DNA from: Patescibacteria group bacterium
Lineage (GTDB): Bacteria > Patescibacteriota > Doudnabacteria > UBA920
Assembly: GCA_023484515.1 (NCBI GenBank)
Contig: JAMDAY010000023.1
Span: forward strand, 1 to 53,028
Reading direction: 5' to 3'
DNA length: 53,028 nucleotides
Shown here: in pieces, positions 40,314 through 49,384 of the stretch
Position numbering within the stretch: the stretch's first letter is position 1
Layout: each line of letters starts with the position of its first letter
Program-made: the position numbers and the translations under genes
The notes under the pieces: generated by a model
What the model was told of the DNA's origin: nothing
Database searches by the model: none
What the model saw: only the letters and a program-made list of their open reading frames with translations

Positions 40314-42194
40314 ATGAAAATTACAGCACAAGAACTTCGAGTAAAATATTTAAACTTTTTCAAATCCAAAGGCCACACCATAATCCCTTCGGCGTCTTTG
40401 GTGCCGGAAAACGACTCTTCGGTATTATTTACGACCGCAGGCATGCACCCGCTGGTGCCTTATTTGCTCGGCCAACAGCATCCGGGCGGCAGGCGAGTTA
40501 CCAACGTCCAAAAATGCATCCGCACCGGCGATATAGACGAAGTAGGCGACGATACGCATTTGACGTTTTTCGAAATGCTCGGAAACTGGAGCTTTGGGGA
40601 TTACTTCAAGGAAGACGCTATAAAATGGTCATTTGGGTTTTTGACATCCAAGGAATACTTGAACTTGCCTCTGGAAAGGCTGGCGTTCTCTGTATTCTCG
40701 GGAGACAATGACGCGCCTCGCGATGAGGAAGCTGCTGGCATTTGGAGATCGCTCGGCGTTCCCGAATCGCGCATAGCATACCTGCCTAAAGATGATAACT
40801 GGTGGATTGCCGGCAACACGGGGCCATGCGGTCCGGATACGGAAATGTTTTACTGGATAGACGACGGCACGCCTGCGCCCGAAAACTTCCAAGACACGCA
40901 TCATGATAAGCGCTGGGTGGAAATCTGGAACGACGTGTTCATGCAATTTGAAAAACAAGCTGATGGAAAACTTATACCGCTCAAACAACAAAATGTCGAT
41001 ACCGGAATGGGTCTTGACCGCACGCTGGCGGTCCTAAACGGCCAAAGTTCCGTATACGACACGGAACTGTTTTCGGAAATGTGGGAAGTGATTGAACTCG
41101 ATCAGCAAATTATGACTAACGACGAAGTTCGCAAGGCGCGCATTGTCCTTGACCATATCCGCGCGGCCGTATTCATCGTAACTGACGGCGTCGAGCCGTC
41201 CAATAAAGACCGTGGTTATGTTTTGCGCCGATTGCTTCGCCGCGCCATGGTTATGGGCAGGCTGCTTAATTTAAAACATCATTGGTTGGAAAGCTTAATG
41301 GGCAAAGTCGCTGCCACATATGTGCAAGCGTATCCGCCAGTCGTAGAAAAATCGGAAAATACGTTTAAGGTGATTTTAGCGGAGCAGCAAAAGTTTGAGA
41401 AAACTCTGGAGAAGGGGCTGAAAGAATTTGAAAAGTTAATTAAAAATCATTCGGATGTAGGGGCGAGCTTTAGCCGCCCTCCATATCCGTCCGAGCAGCG
41501 ACATAATCCGCTTGATGAAGCCGGGCGCCTAAAGGCAGCCCCTGCAATTATGGGATTGACAGGAAAAGATGCTTTTGACCTTTATCAGACTTACGGTTTT
41601 CCTTGGGAACTGACCAAGGAGCTTGCCGAACAAACCGGGCAACAAATTGACAAAACCGAATTTGAGGAAGAATTCAAGAAGCATCAAGAATTGTCGCGAA
41701 CTGCTTCTGCCGGCCAGTTTAAAGGCGGGTTGGCTTCGCACTCCGAAAAAATTGTGCGCTATCACACGGCAACGCATTTGATGAACGCGGCATTGCGAAA
41801 AGTACTGGGCGATCACGTTTGGCAAAAGGGGAGCAATATTACGGAAGAGCGCACAAGGTTTGACTTTACGCATGACAAAAAAATGACGCCGGAAGAAATA
41901 TACCAAGTGGAAGTTGCGGTCAATGATTGGATAGCGCGCGACTTGCCGGTAAAAAAGGACATTTTGCCGCTAGAGGAAGCGCGTAAACTGGGAGCAATCG
42001 GCGTGTTCGGCGCGAAATACCCCGACCAGGTATCCGTCTATACCATCAGCGATCCCAAAACCTCCGAAATAATCAGCCGCGAATTCTGCGGCGGTCCGCA
42101 CGTGGAGCACACAGGCACCATCGGTAAATTTAAGATACAAAAAGAAGAAGCGTCCTCCGCCGGAGTTAGAAGAATCAAGGCCATTATAGAATAA
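40314..42194 (+). CDS. alaS: Alanyl-tRNA synthetase, short form
   Basis: A 626-residue class II synthetase charging tRNA-Ala. Catalytic start LRVKYLNFFKSKGHTIIPS; motif 2 region TNVQKCIRTGDIDEVG; motif 3 GMGLDRTLAVL. The editing domain is present with HTATHL and CGGPHVEHTG. The chain ends just after the editing domain (AGVRRIKAIIE), so the C-terminal DHHA1/C-Ala region of usual ~870-residue enzymes is missing; short forms are known in reduced genomes. A palindromic insert (41457-41545) adds about 30 residues (VGASFSRPPYP...GRLKAAPA) in frame. Confidence 0.95.
   Translation: MKITAQELRVKYLNFFKSKGHTIIPSASLVPENDSSVLFTTAGMHPLVPYLLGQQHPGGRRVTNVQKCIRTGDIDEVGDDTHLTFFEMLGNWSFGDYFKEDAIKWSFGFLTSKEYLNLPLERLAFSVFSGDNDAPRDEEAAGIWRSLGVPESRIAYLPKDDNWWIAGNTGPCGPDTEMFYWIDDGTPAPENFQDTHHDKRWVEIWNDVFMQFEKQADGKLIPLKQQNVDTGMGLDRTLAVLNGQSSVYDTELFSEMWEVIELDQQIMTNDEVRKARIVLDHIRAAVFIVTDGVEPSNKDRGYVLRRLLRRAMVMGRLLNLKHHWLESLMGKVAATYVQAYPPVVEKSENTFKVILAEQQKFEKTLEKGLKEFEKLIKNHSDVGASFSRPPYPSEQRHNPLDEAGRLKAAPAIMGLTGKDAFDLYQTYGFPWELTKELAEQTGQQIDKTEFEEEFKKHQELSRTASAGQFKGGLASHSEKIVRYHTATHLMNAALRKVLGDHVWQKGSNITEERTRFDFTHDKKMTPEEIYQVEVAVNDWIARDLPVKKDILPLEEARKLGAIGVFGAKYPDQVSVYTISDPKTSEIISREFCGGPHVEHTGTIGKFKIQKEEASSAGVRRIKAIIE
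41457..41545. repeat. In-gene palindromic element in alaS
   Basis: Arms 41457-41479 (GTAGGGGCGAGCTTTAGCC...) and 41523-41545 (GGGCGCCTAAAGGCAGCCCC...) match in inverted order at 18 of 23 positions. The half-site TGTAGGGG resembles the palindrome at 36940. It is read in frame. Confidence 0.65.
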
Positions 42195-42220
42195 AATTCA
42201 AATGAAAATATAAATAAATT

Positions 42221-42568
42221 ATGGATGGAATAAAGATAATAAAAGAAAGTATTACTATCGATGATTTAAGAAAAATCGCTCAAGAACGTTTTGGCGATAT
42301 GGTCAAAACGGTGGTTGATGTCGATCAAAAAATTATGGCCCTCGGCAGTGACTTGCACGCGGATGAAGAGGCGAAACTTTTAGAGCAAGGGTCAAAGCAG
42401 GAAAATTTATGGGGCATTAACATTTATCCCGATCAGCCAAGGGGATCCTGGGTTGAATTTGACTCTATGATCAACGTGCGGCCGCGCCAGAACAACCGTT
42501 CCAGATCGGTGGAAGACGCCGCTATGCAAGATCGAATCATTAGAATAGTTAACGATTTGATCCAATAA
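42221..42568 (+). CDS. DUF5674-family protein
   Basis: A 115-residue protein with the pattern of DUF5674: LRKIAQERFGDMVKTVVDVD, LGSDLHADEEAKLLEQGS, LWGINIYPDQP, FDSMINVRP and NRSRSVEDAAMQDRI. The charged and His-containing segments are conserved in the family from memory; no activity is known. It lies 26 bases after alaS and a base before the next gene, so it is part of a short operon. Confidence 0.8.
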   Translation: MDGIKIIKESITIDDLRKIAQERFGDMVKTVVDVDQKIMALGSDLHADEEAKLLEQGSKQENLWGINIYPDQPRGSWVEFDSMINVRPRQNNRSRSVEDAAMQDRIIRIVNDLIQ

Positions 42569-42569
42569 T

Positions 42570-42902
42570 ATGGCCAATTTTCAACATAAAAATTTGGCGG
42601 GCGGGCGGTGGCAGACTTTTACTTTTGCCCAGCAGATGGGGAACATTGGCAGTGAAGTCGAGCGGGCAATTAATTGGAAGCAAAAGGGAAACGCCGAGCA
42701 AATGCAAAAAGCGCTGGACCGCGGTTTGGAACTGTTTGACCTGACTTTGTCCGACAGGCGCTTAAAGTATCCGCAGCTCAAAGAGGTTGCCCGCGCGCGG
42801 GAATTGGTCTGCGACTTTTTGATAGGGGATAACGAATATAAAAGCGACGATAAATTTTTGAACAAATATTTCCTGGATTTTACGGTTTTAGCCAGAAGTT
42901 AA
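42570..42902 (+). CDS. 110-residue helical hypothetical protein
   Basis: A compact, mostly helical protein (WQTFTFAQQMGNIGSEVERAINWK ... KALDRGLELFDLTLSDRRLKYPQLKEVARARELVCDFLIGDNEY). No known domain recognised, though similar short proteins occur beside DUF5674 in Patescibacteria from memory. It starts 1 base after the DUF5674 gene, so the two are probably functionally linked. Confidence 0.7.
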   Translation: MANFQHKNLAGGRWQTFTFAQQMGNIGSEVERAINWKQKGNAEQMQKALDRGLELFDLTLSDRRLKYPQLKEVARARELVCDFLIGDNEYKSDDKFLNKYFLDFTVLARS

Positions 42903-42979
42903 CTGGCAATTTTGAAGACTAAAACAGAATAGCGAGAATGTGTATTAAGTGATATTAAATATGAGGTTAGAAAAGAAAT

Positions 42980-44191
42980 ATGAAACTAGAATTTTACAAT
43001 TGTCCCAAGCCGGAAGAGATGCCGGGAAAAAACAACCTCTCCCCGACCCTCCCCTTAAAAGGGGAGGGAGGCGCAGCGCTACTGGAAAAGCCGGAGTTTG
43101 TTAAGTATGTTCCGGATTTACAAAAGATCAATAAAATCGCTTCCGAGCATGCCCAATATCAAAACATTTTAATTATCGGCCATGGCGGCAGCGTAAACCC
43201 TTTTTACGGATTATACGAAGCGTTAAAATACCAGGCCAAGAAGCAGGTTTTTATTTTAAACACCGTTGACCCGGATTATATTTTTGAATTAAAGCAAAAA
43301 TTGCAGCCGGAAAACACTTTGGTCATCCCCATAAGCAAATCGGGAGAAACAGTGACGCTTATGGAAGCGCTGGCGCAATTTTTAAATTATCCCTTGCTGT
43401 TTATTACGGGCAAAAGCTCCCCCTTGCGCGCCATTGCGGAAAAAATTAAAGCGCCAACGGTTTTTCATCCGCCCATTGGCGGCAGGTATACCGGCTTGAC
43501 CGAAGTGGCGCTCTTGCCATTGGCAATTGCGGGAATAGGCGCGGAAGATGTTTACCAAGGAGCGAAAAATTTCTATCAATTATACGAAAAAGACAACCTG
43601 GCCTGGCGCGCGGCTTCAACTTTTTGGCAATTGGAACAGCAAGGATATGTGGACGTGTTCATGCCTTTTTATAGCCATAACCTGTTTCCGTTTTCCAATA
43701 TTATAGTGCAGCTTTGCCACGAAAGTTTCGGCAAGGCCAAAAAAGGCCAGACCTACTTTGCGCATGAAGCGCCGGAAAGCCAGCACCACACCAACCAACG
43801 GTTTTTTGGCGGGCAAAAGAACATAGCGGGTTTTTTTGTGGGCAGCAATACATTCTTGCATCAAGCTTCCGCGGATTACCCGCCGTCCTTACATAGCGTG
43901 CAGCTTAAAAGCCATGCCCTGTTTGACATCAGCAAAATTCCCTTGGAAAAATCCATGGAATTTGAATTGCAGGGGACCATGGAAGACGCGCGCATAAACG
44001 GCATCCCTTTGGCGCACTTGTCAATTTCAGGATTTTCCTCCTCGGAAATTGGGGGGCTTATGGCATTTTGGCAGTTATACGCGGTTTATTCTTCGGCCCT
44101 GCGCAAGGTGGATCCTTTTGACCAGCCGCAGGTGGAAAACAGCAAAAAAATCAGTTTTACCAAACGCCTGGCTTTCAAAGGATTGTTATAA
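42980..44191 (+). CDS. pgi: Glucose-6-phosphate isomerase (short SIS-domain form)
   Basis: A 403-residue enzyme interconverting glucose-6-phosphate and fructose-6-phosphate. SIS-domain marks: IIGHGGSVNPFYGLYEAL near 67, PISKSGETVTLMEAL near 117-131, PPIGGRYTGLTEVALLPLAIAG near 163, and EAPESQHHTNQRFFGG near 259. Shorter than the ~550-residue enterobacterial form. Positions 22-35 (LSPTLPLKGEGG) come from a palindromic insert and separate the first strand from EFVKYV. It could be a related sugar-phosphate isomerase; PGI is the best fit. Confidence 0.88.
   Translation: MKLEFYNCPKPEEMPGKNNLSPTLPLKGEGGAALLEKPEFVKYVPDLQKINKIASEHAQYQNILIIGHGGSVNPFYGLYEALKYQAKKQVFILNTVDPDYIFELKQKLQPENTLVIPISKSGETVTLMEALAQFLNYPLLFITGKSSPLRAIAEKIKAPTVFHPPIGGRYTGLTEVALLPLAIAGIGAEDVYQGAKNFYQLYEKDNLAWRAASTFWQLEQQGYVDVFMPFYSHNLFPFSNIIVQLCHESFGKAKKGQTYFAHEAPESQHHTNQRFFGGQKNIAGFFVGSNTFLHQASADYPPSLHSVQLKSHALFDISKIPLEKSMEFELQGTMEDARINGIPLAHLSISGFSSSEIGGLMAFWQLYAVYSSALRKVDPFDQPQVENSKKISFTKRLAFKGLL
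43036..43071. repeat. In-gene palindromic element, TLPLKG type, copy 2
   Basis: CCCTCCCCTTAAAAGGGGAGGG core inside a 36-base stretch, almost perfectly self-complementary, read in frame as LSPTLPLKGEGG. Related in sequence and peptide to 37591-37620. Confidence 0.7.
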
Positions 44192-44192
44192 A

Positions 44193-44330
44193 ATTTCCAA
44201 TTACAAATATCAAATAAATTCCCAAATTCCAATTTAAAAACTTCAAACCCGATATTTGGATATTGGAAATTAGGCATTGGAAATTCATTTGATATTTGAT
44301 ATTTGAATTTTAGAATTTACCCCACTATTG
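44193..44330. repeat. AT-rich inverted repeat
   Basis: Left part (TTCCAATTACAAATATCAAAT) and right part (near 44270-44312, with ATTTGATATTTG) are inverted copies; TTGGAAATT motifs recur. A similar AT-rich stretch, ATTTCCAATTTCCAATATC, occurs at 4862-4882. No gene is present. Confidence 0.55.
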
Positions 44331-44392
44331 CATCATCCCTTATTTTCCCTTAAAATAAAGGCAACAAGTAAGCCAGTCTGCATAACCATTTT

Positions 44393-46159
44393 ATGATTCC
44401 TAGCATTTACCTGGACCTGGAGGATGACGTATCCAGGATAACCGCCAGGCTAAAAAAGGAAAAATCATTACAAGCGGTTTTGGTCTGCCCCAAGCGCTGT
44501 TTTCTGTTTTCGGACAGTATAAACTTAAGGCTCCTGAAAAAACAGGCGGATTTGCTGAAAAAGGAAGTCTATATTTTAACAATGGATGAACGCGGGCAAG
44601 CGTATGCCAAAGAAGCCGGTTTCGGCTTGAAATTTTTGCCAAAACATTCCGGAGGGAAGGCAATTTCCGATATCCGGGCAAATGGGACAAAAAGCCAGGA
44701 AAGCGCCGCAGGAGCCGGCGTCAATATGCTGGCCCAAACTGTCAAGGAAATTAAAAATATCACCAAATTATTCAGCAAAGAAACCGGCCAGCCAAGGCCG
44801 CCTGTCCGGAATAAAAGCGCCGAACGCGCGCGCCATGCCGCAAATCCCGAAAAAACGCAGCGTAAAATCCATCACACGCCGACCGTAGAAGTGTCGGAAC
44901 CGAAAGTTATGGCAACAGATTCCATCTTCCCGCCGGAAATTGAGGAGTCGTACAAGCTGCGGAAAAAAAAGGCTGCCAACCAGCGCATAGCCACCGGCCT
45001 TGTAGCGGTATCCCTAATTACAATACTGGCTCTAGTTTTTGTGGTATTGCCCAAAGCAGAGGTGGTAATATACCCGAAATTTGAACCCATAACCCGCGAC
45101 ATAGATGTCACCATAAGCCCCAGCATCCAGTCGGCTGATTCAGGCAGGCTGCTTTTGCCCGCCACCAAAGTTAATGAAACCATGAAAGTGTTCGACAAAT
45201 TCCAAAGCCAAGGGAAAAAAGAGGTTGGCAACAAGGCCACGGGCACGGTCAGGATTTATAATTTTACCGGCCAGGCTCTTAACCTGAAAGCTGCTACCAC
45301 CGTGTTAACGGCAGGCGGAAAATCTTATTCGTTGGCCGAAGACGCCATGTGGCTCAAGGCGGCGGTATACTTAAATTCCAAAACCAAAGAAGTGGATCCC
45401 GCAAGCCTGCCCGAGCCAATAACAATAGTAGCCCAGGACGGGGGAGAAAGTTTCAATCTGCCGGCTGGCGCCAGGCTGGAAATTACCAACCAGGTATTCG
45501 GCAGCAAGCCGCAATCTTTGTATGCCAAAACCGATTCTCCCATTACGGGAGGAACCTCGCGTTTACTGTCCGTAGTTACCGACCAGGACATTAACAACGC
45601 CCAAACCGCCCTGCAGGAAAAATTCGTTCAAAATGTCCAGGCGGAATTGCAGAAAAAAAACCTGGCAATCCCGACTTCGCCCAGCAACGCTTATGTTTTA
45701 AATGACATAAAATTTGCCGGCGACAAGCCCGCAGGCACGCAAAGCCCGGCTTTCCAGGCGAACCTGTCGGCCACCCTGACCGGACTGGCTTACGATTCCC
45801 AGGCATTGGACCAATTAATACTTGATCGTATCGGCCAGACCTTGTCAGGCAATAAAAATTTAGAAGTAAACGGAGAACAGGGTATTAGCGTAAAATTAAA
45901 AAGTTACGACCCGGGAAGCCAGATTGCAATTTTAACGGCGCACTTTGAAGGCCAGGCCGTAATGAATATTAGCCTCAACGGCCTCGCCTCGGAATTGGCC
46001 GGGAAAAATAAAACCCAGGCTAACGAAATCTTGCGGTCCAAAGCGGACATTGACCGCATAGAGATGACCGTAGCGCCATCCTGGCAAAATACCCTGCCTT
46101 GGCTAAAAAGCAAAATCACGGTAAAAACCGGGGATGTCCGCAATTTAACCGGAAATTAG
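44393..46159 (+). CDS. Membrane-anchored, baseplate-J-like protein
   Basis: A 588-residue protein. A soluble N-terminal domain (about 1-90, IYLDLEDDVSRITARLKK ... VCPKRCFLFSDSINLRLLKKQ) looks like a small nucleotide-fold or sensor module. A charged linker is followed by one membrane helix (about 201-222) and a long outer region with ATGTVRIYNFTGQAL, typical of Patescibacteria proteins often labelled baseplate J/gp47-like. No contractile-injection genes are next to it, so that name should not be read as function. It may be a cell-surface structural protein. Confidence 0.6.
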   Translation: MIPSIYLDLEDDVSRITARLKKEKSLQAVLVCPKRCFLFSDSINLRLLKKQADLLKKEVYILTMDERGQAYAKEAGFGLKFLPKHSGGKAISDIRANGTKSQESAAGAGVNMLAQTVKEIKNITKLFSKETGQPRPPVRNKSAERARHAANPEKTQRKIHHTPTVEVSEPKVMATDSIFPPEIEESYKLRKKKAANQRIATGLVAVSLITILALVFVVLPKAEVVIYPKFEPITRDIDVTISPSIQSADSGRLLLPATKVNETMKVFDKFQSQGKKEVGNKATGTVRIYNFTGQALNLKAATTVLTAGGKSYSLAEDAMWLKAAVYLNSKTKEVDPASLPEPITIVAQDGGESFNLPAGARLEITNQVFGSKPQSLYAKTDSPITGGTSRLLSVVTDQDINNAQTALQEKFVQNVQAELQKKNLAIPTSPSNAYVLNDIKFAGDKPAGTQSPAFQANLSATLTGLAYDSQALDQLILDRIGQTLSGNKNLEVNGEQGISVKLKSYDPGSQIAILTAHFEGQAVMNISLNGLASELAGKNKTQANEILRSKADIDRIEMTVAPSWQNTLPWLKSKITVKTGDVRNLTGN

Positions 46160-46218
46160 GCTGAAATATAAAGGTTTTTTTTCTTTTACTCCTTAATTTT
46201 CTTTTTTTCGCATCCGTA

Positions 46219-46246
46219 TTGACAATTTACCTGATTGTGATACAAT
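46219..46246 (+). promoter_or_regulatory. Strong promoter of the ribosomal operon
   Basis: Perfect TTGACA (46219-46224), 16-base spacer, TACAAT (46241-46246) with an extended TG at 46238-46239. It is the best sigma70-type promoter in the window and sits before infA. Confidence 0.8.
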
Positions 46247-46300
46247 AATACAAAATCATTTAAACAGCAATTAAAAGCCATTTCTACCAGCAATCACGAC

Positions 46301-46531
46301 TTGGGGAAGCCCGGGAAAAATAAAGACGTCTTGGAACTTGAGGGCAAAGTCATAGAAAATTTGCCTAATGCTATTTTTCGCGTGCAATTGGAGTCCGGCC
46401 AAACCGTGACCGGGCACTTGTCCGGAAAAATGCGCGTAAATATGATCCGGGTGTTGCCGGGCGACAAGGTAATTATAGAAATGACTCCCTACGACCTTTC
46501 CAAAGGCAGGATTATCAGGAGATTAAGATAA
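46301..46531 (+). CDS. infA: Translation initiation factor IF-1
   Basis: A 76-residue OB-fold protein ([66 protein letters not shown]) that occupies the A site during initiation. The only reasonable start is TTG at 46301 or a second TTG at 46331 (about 10 codons in); no ATG and no ribosome site are seen. It is first in the operon, one base before rpmJ. Confidence 0.95.
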   Translation: MGKPGKNKDVLELEGKVIENLPNAIFRVQLESGQTVTGHLSGKMRVNMIRVLPGDKVIIEMTPYDLSKGRIIRRLR

Positions 46532-46532
46532 T

Positions 46533-46646
46533 ATGAAAGTCAGAGCAAGCGTAAAACCAAGGTGCAAAAACTGCAAAATCGTGAAAAGATTTGGCAGGGT
46601 TTATGTAATTTGCACCAACCCCAAGCACAAGCAAAGGCAAGGGTAA
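46533..46646 (+). CDS. rpmJ: 50S ribosomal protein bL36
   Basis: A 37-residue zinc-binding protein: [20 protein letters not shown] followed by a [11 protein letters not shown] ending. The C-x2-C and C-x4-H ligands mark the zinc form. It is the usual partner between infA and rpsM. Confidence 0.95.
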   Translation: MKVRASVKPRCKNCKIVKRFGRVYVICTNPKHKQRQG

Positions 46647-46737
46647 ACTAAAACGGATCACGCGGAAAATCTGATGGAGAAAATTTGCAGTTCCGCGCCA
46701 TTCGCCAAACATTTCACATCATTAGCATCATATTTTT

Positions 46738-47127
46738 ATGGCCAGAATAGCAGGCATTAACATTCCCAACGAAAAAAGAATAGAGGCTTCCTTGCCCTAC
46801 ATTTACGGCGTTGGCCTAAGCCTCTCCAGAAAAATTTTAAACGCCACCCAAATTAATCCTGACAAGCGCACCCAAGACCTGACGGAACAGGAGATGAACA
46901 GGCTGCGCGATTATATTGAAAAAAACTATAAAGTGGAAGGCACTTTGCGCCAGCAGGTATTGTTAAACATTAAACGGATGAAAGAAATGGCCTGCTACCG
47001 CGGAGTAAGGCATATGCGAGGCCTGCCGGTAAGGGGCCAGCGCACCAAAACCAATTCCCGCACCAGGAGAGGAAACGTGCGCAAAACAGCAGGCTCAGGC
47101 CGCAAAGCGGCATCAGAAAAGACATAA
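46738..47127 (+). CDS. rpsM: 30S ribosomal protein uS13
   Basis: A 129-residue protein: [25 protein letters not shown] at the start, [18 protein letters not shown] in the middle, and the conserved basic tail [19 protein letters not shown]. It contacts the 50S subunit and P-site tRNA at the head of the small subunit. Confidence 0.97.
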   Translation: MARIAGINIPNEKRIEASLPYIYGVGLSLSRKILNATQINPDKRTQDLTEQEMNRLRDYIEKNYKVEGTLRQQVLLNIKRMKEMACYRGVRHMRGLPVRGQRTKTNSRTRRGNVRKTAGSGRKAASEKT

Positions 47128-47220
47128 AGCTAATGCGAATTATGCGAAAAATGCAAAATAAGAATTTCGCAGGTTCGTATTATTTGCAGGACATTTCGTA
47201 TTATTAGCATTATATTTCAT

Positions 47221-47688
47221 ATGGCGGAAGAAACTACTATAAACCAACCCGTGCAAGCGGAACCGGCTGCAAGCAGCGAAGCTGCGGCCGTTCCGGGGGA
47301 AGCCAAAATCAAGCCGGGACGCAAAAAGAAGTCCAAGTCCAAAGTGACCAAGGGTAAAATTTATATTAATTCTACCTATAACAACACCATTGTTTCGGTA
47401 ACCGACATGTCCGGAAACGTCCTGCTCTGGAGCAGTGCAGGAAAAATAGGGTTTAAGGGTTCCAAAAAATCCACCCCTTACGCCGGGCAAAAAACCATGG
47501 AAGACGTATTGTCCCGAGTGCGTGAACGGGGACTTTCCGAAGTTGACGTGCTAATTAAAGGCATAGGTTCCGGACGCGAATCCGCAGTTCGGGCCCTCCA
47601 AGGGTCTGGCATGAGCGTCCTGACCATTAAGGACCAGACACCCATCCCTCATGGCGGAGTCAGGCCGAAAAAACCCAGGAGAGTGTAA
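47221..47688 (+). CDS. rpsK: 30S ribosomal protein uS11
   Basis: A 155-residue protein with an N-terminal extension of about 40 residues rich in Ala, Glu and Lys, then the core KGKIYINSTYNNTIVSVTD ... GFKGSKKSTPYAGQ ... IKDQTPIPHGGVRPKKPRRV. The 93-base gap before it holds repeated GTATTATTTGC/GTATTATTAGC stretches that resemble the gap before rpsM. Confidence 0.97.
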   Translation: MAEETTINQPVQAEPAASSEAAAVPGEAKIKPGRKKKSKSKVTKGKIYINSTYNNTIVSVTDMSGNVLLWSSAGKIGFKGSKKSTPYAGQKTMEDVLSRVRERGLSEVDVLIKGIGSGRESAVRALQGSGMSVLTIKDQTPIPHGGVRPKKPRRV

Positions 47689-47732
47689 TAAACCGCAGTA
47701 ATTAGTTATCAATTATAAGTTATCAGTTATTT

Positions 47733-48341
47733 ATGAGATATACCGGACCAAAAGCTAAAAAAGCAAGAAGGCTGGGCATGGCCTTTACGGCCAAAGACGC
47801 CAAGGTGCTGCAAAAACGCAGCTTCGCCCCGGGACAACACGGCCAAAACCGCGTAAGGCTTTCCGAATACGGTTTGCAGTTGCGGGAAAAGCAAAAGGCC
47901 AAGGCCAACTACGGGATAATGGAACGGCAATTTTCCAATTATTTCCGCAAAGCTTTAAAACAGCCGGGTGTGACCGGCGACATACTGCTGAAAATTCTGG
48001 AACTGCGCCTGGACAATGCGGTATTCAGGATGGGTTTTGCCGAAACCCGCCCCCAGGCCAGGCAATTGGTCAGCCACGGTTTTTTTGAGGTTAACGGGAA
48101 AAAAGTCAATATTCCTTCGTACTCCCTGAAAGTAGGGGACGCAATTGCAATCAGGCAAGGCAAGCAGAAAGCCAAGTACGTGGAGAAGCTTAAGGAAAAA
48201 TTAAAAAATTTCCGGCCGCAGGATTGGGTTGGATTGGATGCGGGCAAGCTTTCCGGAAAAATTTTAACCGAACCGACTCCTGAACTTATTGGCAATTTAA
48301 TCAATACGCAACTTATAGTAGAACATTACAGCAGGACATAA
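47733..48341 (+). CDS. rpsD: 30S ribosomal protein uS4
   Basis: A 202-residue protein: RYTGPKAKKARRLG and RSFAPGQHGQNR at the start, LRLDNAVFRMGFAETRPQARQLVSHGFFEVNGKKVNIPSY (S4 RNA-binding domain) in the middle, and the conserved C-terminus. A 16S-binding assembly initiator. The N-terminal zinc Cys residues of some S4 forms are absent. Confidence 0.97.
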   Translation: MRYTGPKAKKARRLGMAFTAKDAKVLQKRSFAPGQHGQNRVRLSEYGLQLREKQKAKANYGIMERQFSNYFRKALKQPGVTGDILLKILELRLDNAVFRMGFAETRPQARQLVSHGFFEVNGKKVNIPSYSLKVGDAIAIRQGKQKAKYVEKLKEKLKNFRPQDWVGLDAGKLSGKILTEPTPELIGNLINTQLIVEHYSRT

Positions 48342-48410
48342 TTAATCAGCTTAAACATTATTATCCGGCATCACGGATTTAACCTGGGCCGGATACCAAA
48401 GGCACATAAT

Positions 48411-49340
48411 ATGGAGGCCATTCCACTTCCGAATCATGCGACAGTACAAGACTTGGGGCAGAATAGGTACAGCGTAACATTGGAACCTTTATATCCCGGC
48501 TACGGCGTTACCATAGGCAACGCCATGCGCCGCGTTTTGCTGTCCTCCATGCCCGGAGCCGCCGTTACCGCCGTAAAAATTAAATATGTTGACCACGAAT
48601 TCTCCACTATTCCGAACATAAAAGAAGATGTCATCCAGATTATTTTAAACCTCAAGCAACTGCGGGTAAAAAGCTACAGCGCGGAACCGGTAAAACTGCA
48701 GCTAAAAGTAAAAGGGGAAAAAACCGTGACAGCCGCGGATATTAAGGAAACGGACCAGGTGCAAATTGTCAACAAAGATTTGCACATTGCCTCGCTGGAC
48801 AACAAGTCCGCAGACCTGGAGATGGAACTAACGGTAGAACAAGGCAGGGGCTATTTGCCGGTAGAAGCCAGGGAAAACGCCAAGCAGGAAGTGGGGGTAA
48901 TCGCCATGGACGCCATTTTTACCCCCGTAAAATCCGTGCATTTTGACGTATCCAACGTGCGCGTCGGCCAATTGACGAACTTTGACAAGCTGGAGTTGGT
49001 AATGGAAACCGACGGAACCATTGGCGGACAGGAAGCCGCGGATATCGCCTCCCATATTCTGGTTGACCATTTTACCATGATGTTCTTTAGCGCCGAACCG
49101 GTTAAGGAAGAGATTGTTGCCTCGGAAGAAGCAGAGGAGTCCGTTCCTTCTGCCATGATAAGCGGAGAAAATGAAATTGAAGATACCACCCTTTCCACCC
49201 GCGCCAAAAATGCCCTAACCAAGAACGGGATAACCTCCATAGATGCCCTAAGGGTTTTAAGCAACGAGGAAATAGGCAATTTGAGCGGCTTGGGAGAAAA
49301 AACCATTAAGGAAATTGTGGACTTTCTGGCAAGAAAATAG
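48411..49340 (+). CDS. rpoA: RNA polymerase alpha subunit
   Basis: A 309-residue subunit. The N-terminal dimerisation domain (YSVTLEPLYPGYGVTIGNAMRRVLLSSMPGAAVTA) nucleates core assembly, and the helix-hairpin-helix C-terminal domain (STRAKNALTKNGITSIDALRVLSNEEIGNLSGLGEKTIKEI) is present for UP elements and activators. A short acidic linker joins them. Slightly shorter than E. coli alpha (329). Confidence 0.98.
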   Translation: MEAIPLPNHATVQDLGQNRYSVTLEPLYPGYGVTIGNAMRRVLLSSMPGAAVTAVKIKYVDHEFSTIPNIKEDVIQIILNLKQLRVKSYSAEPVKLQLKVKGEKTVTAADIKETDQVQIVNKDLHIASLDNKSADLEMELTVEQGRGYLPVEARENAKQEVGVIAMDAIFTPVKSVHFDVSNVRVGQLTNFDKLELVMETDGTIGGQEAADIASHILVDHFTMMFFSAEPVKEEIVASEEAEESVPSAMISGENEIEDTTLSTRAKNALTKNGITSIDALRVLSNEEIGNLSGLGEKTIKEIVDFLARK

Positions 49341-49384
49341 AATCATAAATTTTATCTAATCAGAAAACTTTATTTTATTAGCTT

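Noticed and set aside
40163-40711. A 182-residue frame before and over the start of alaS
   Set aside because: It mainly overlaps alaS in another frame; its unique part is repeat-like intergenic sequence.
44393-46159. Part of a contractile injection system
   Set aside because: Only a loose baseplate-J-like pattern is present and no sheath, tube or other baseplate gene is nearby.
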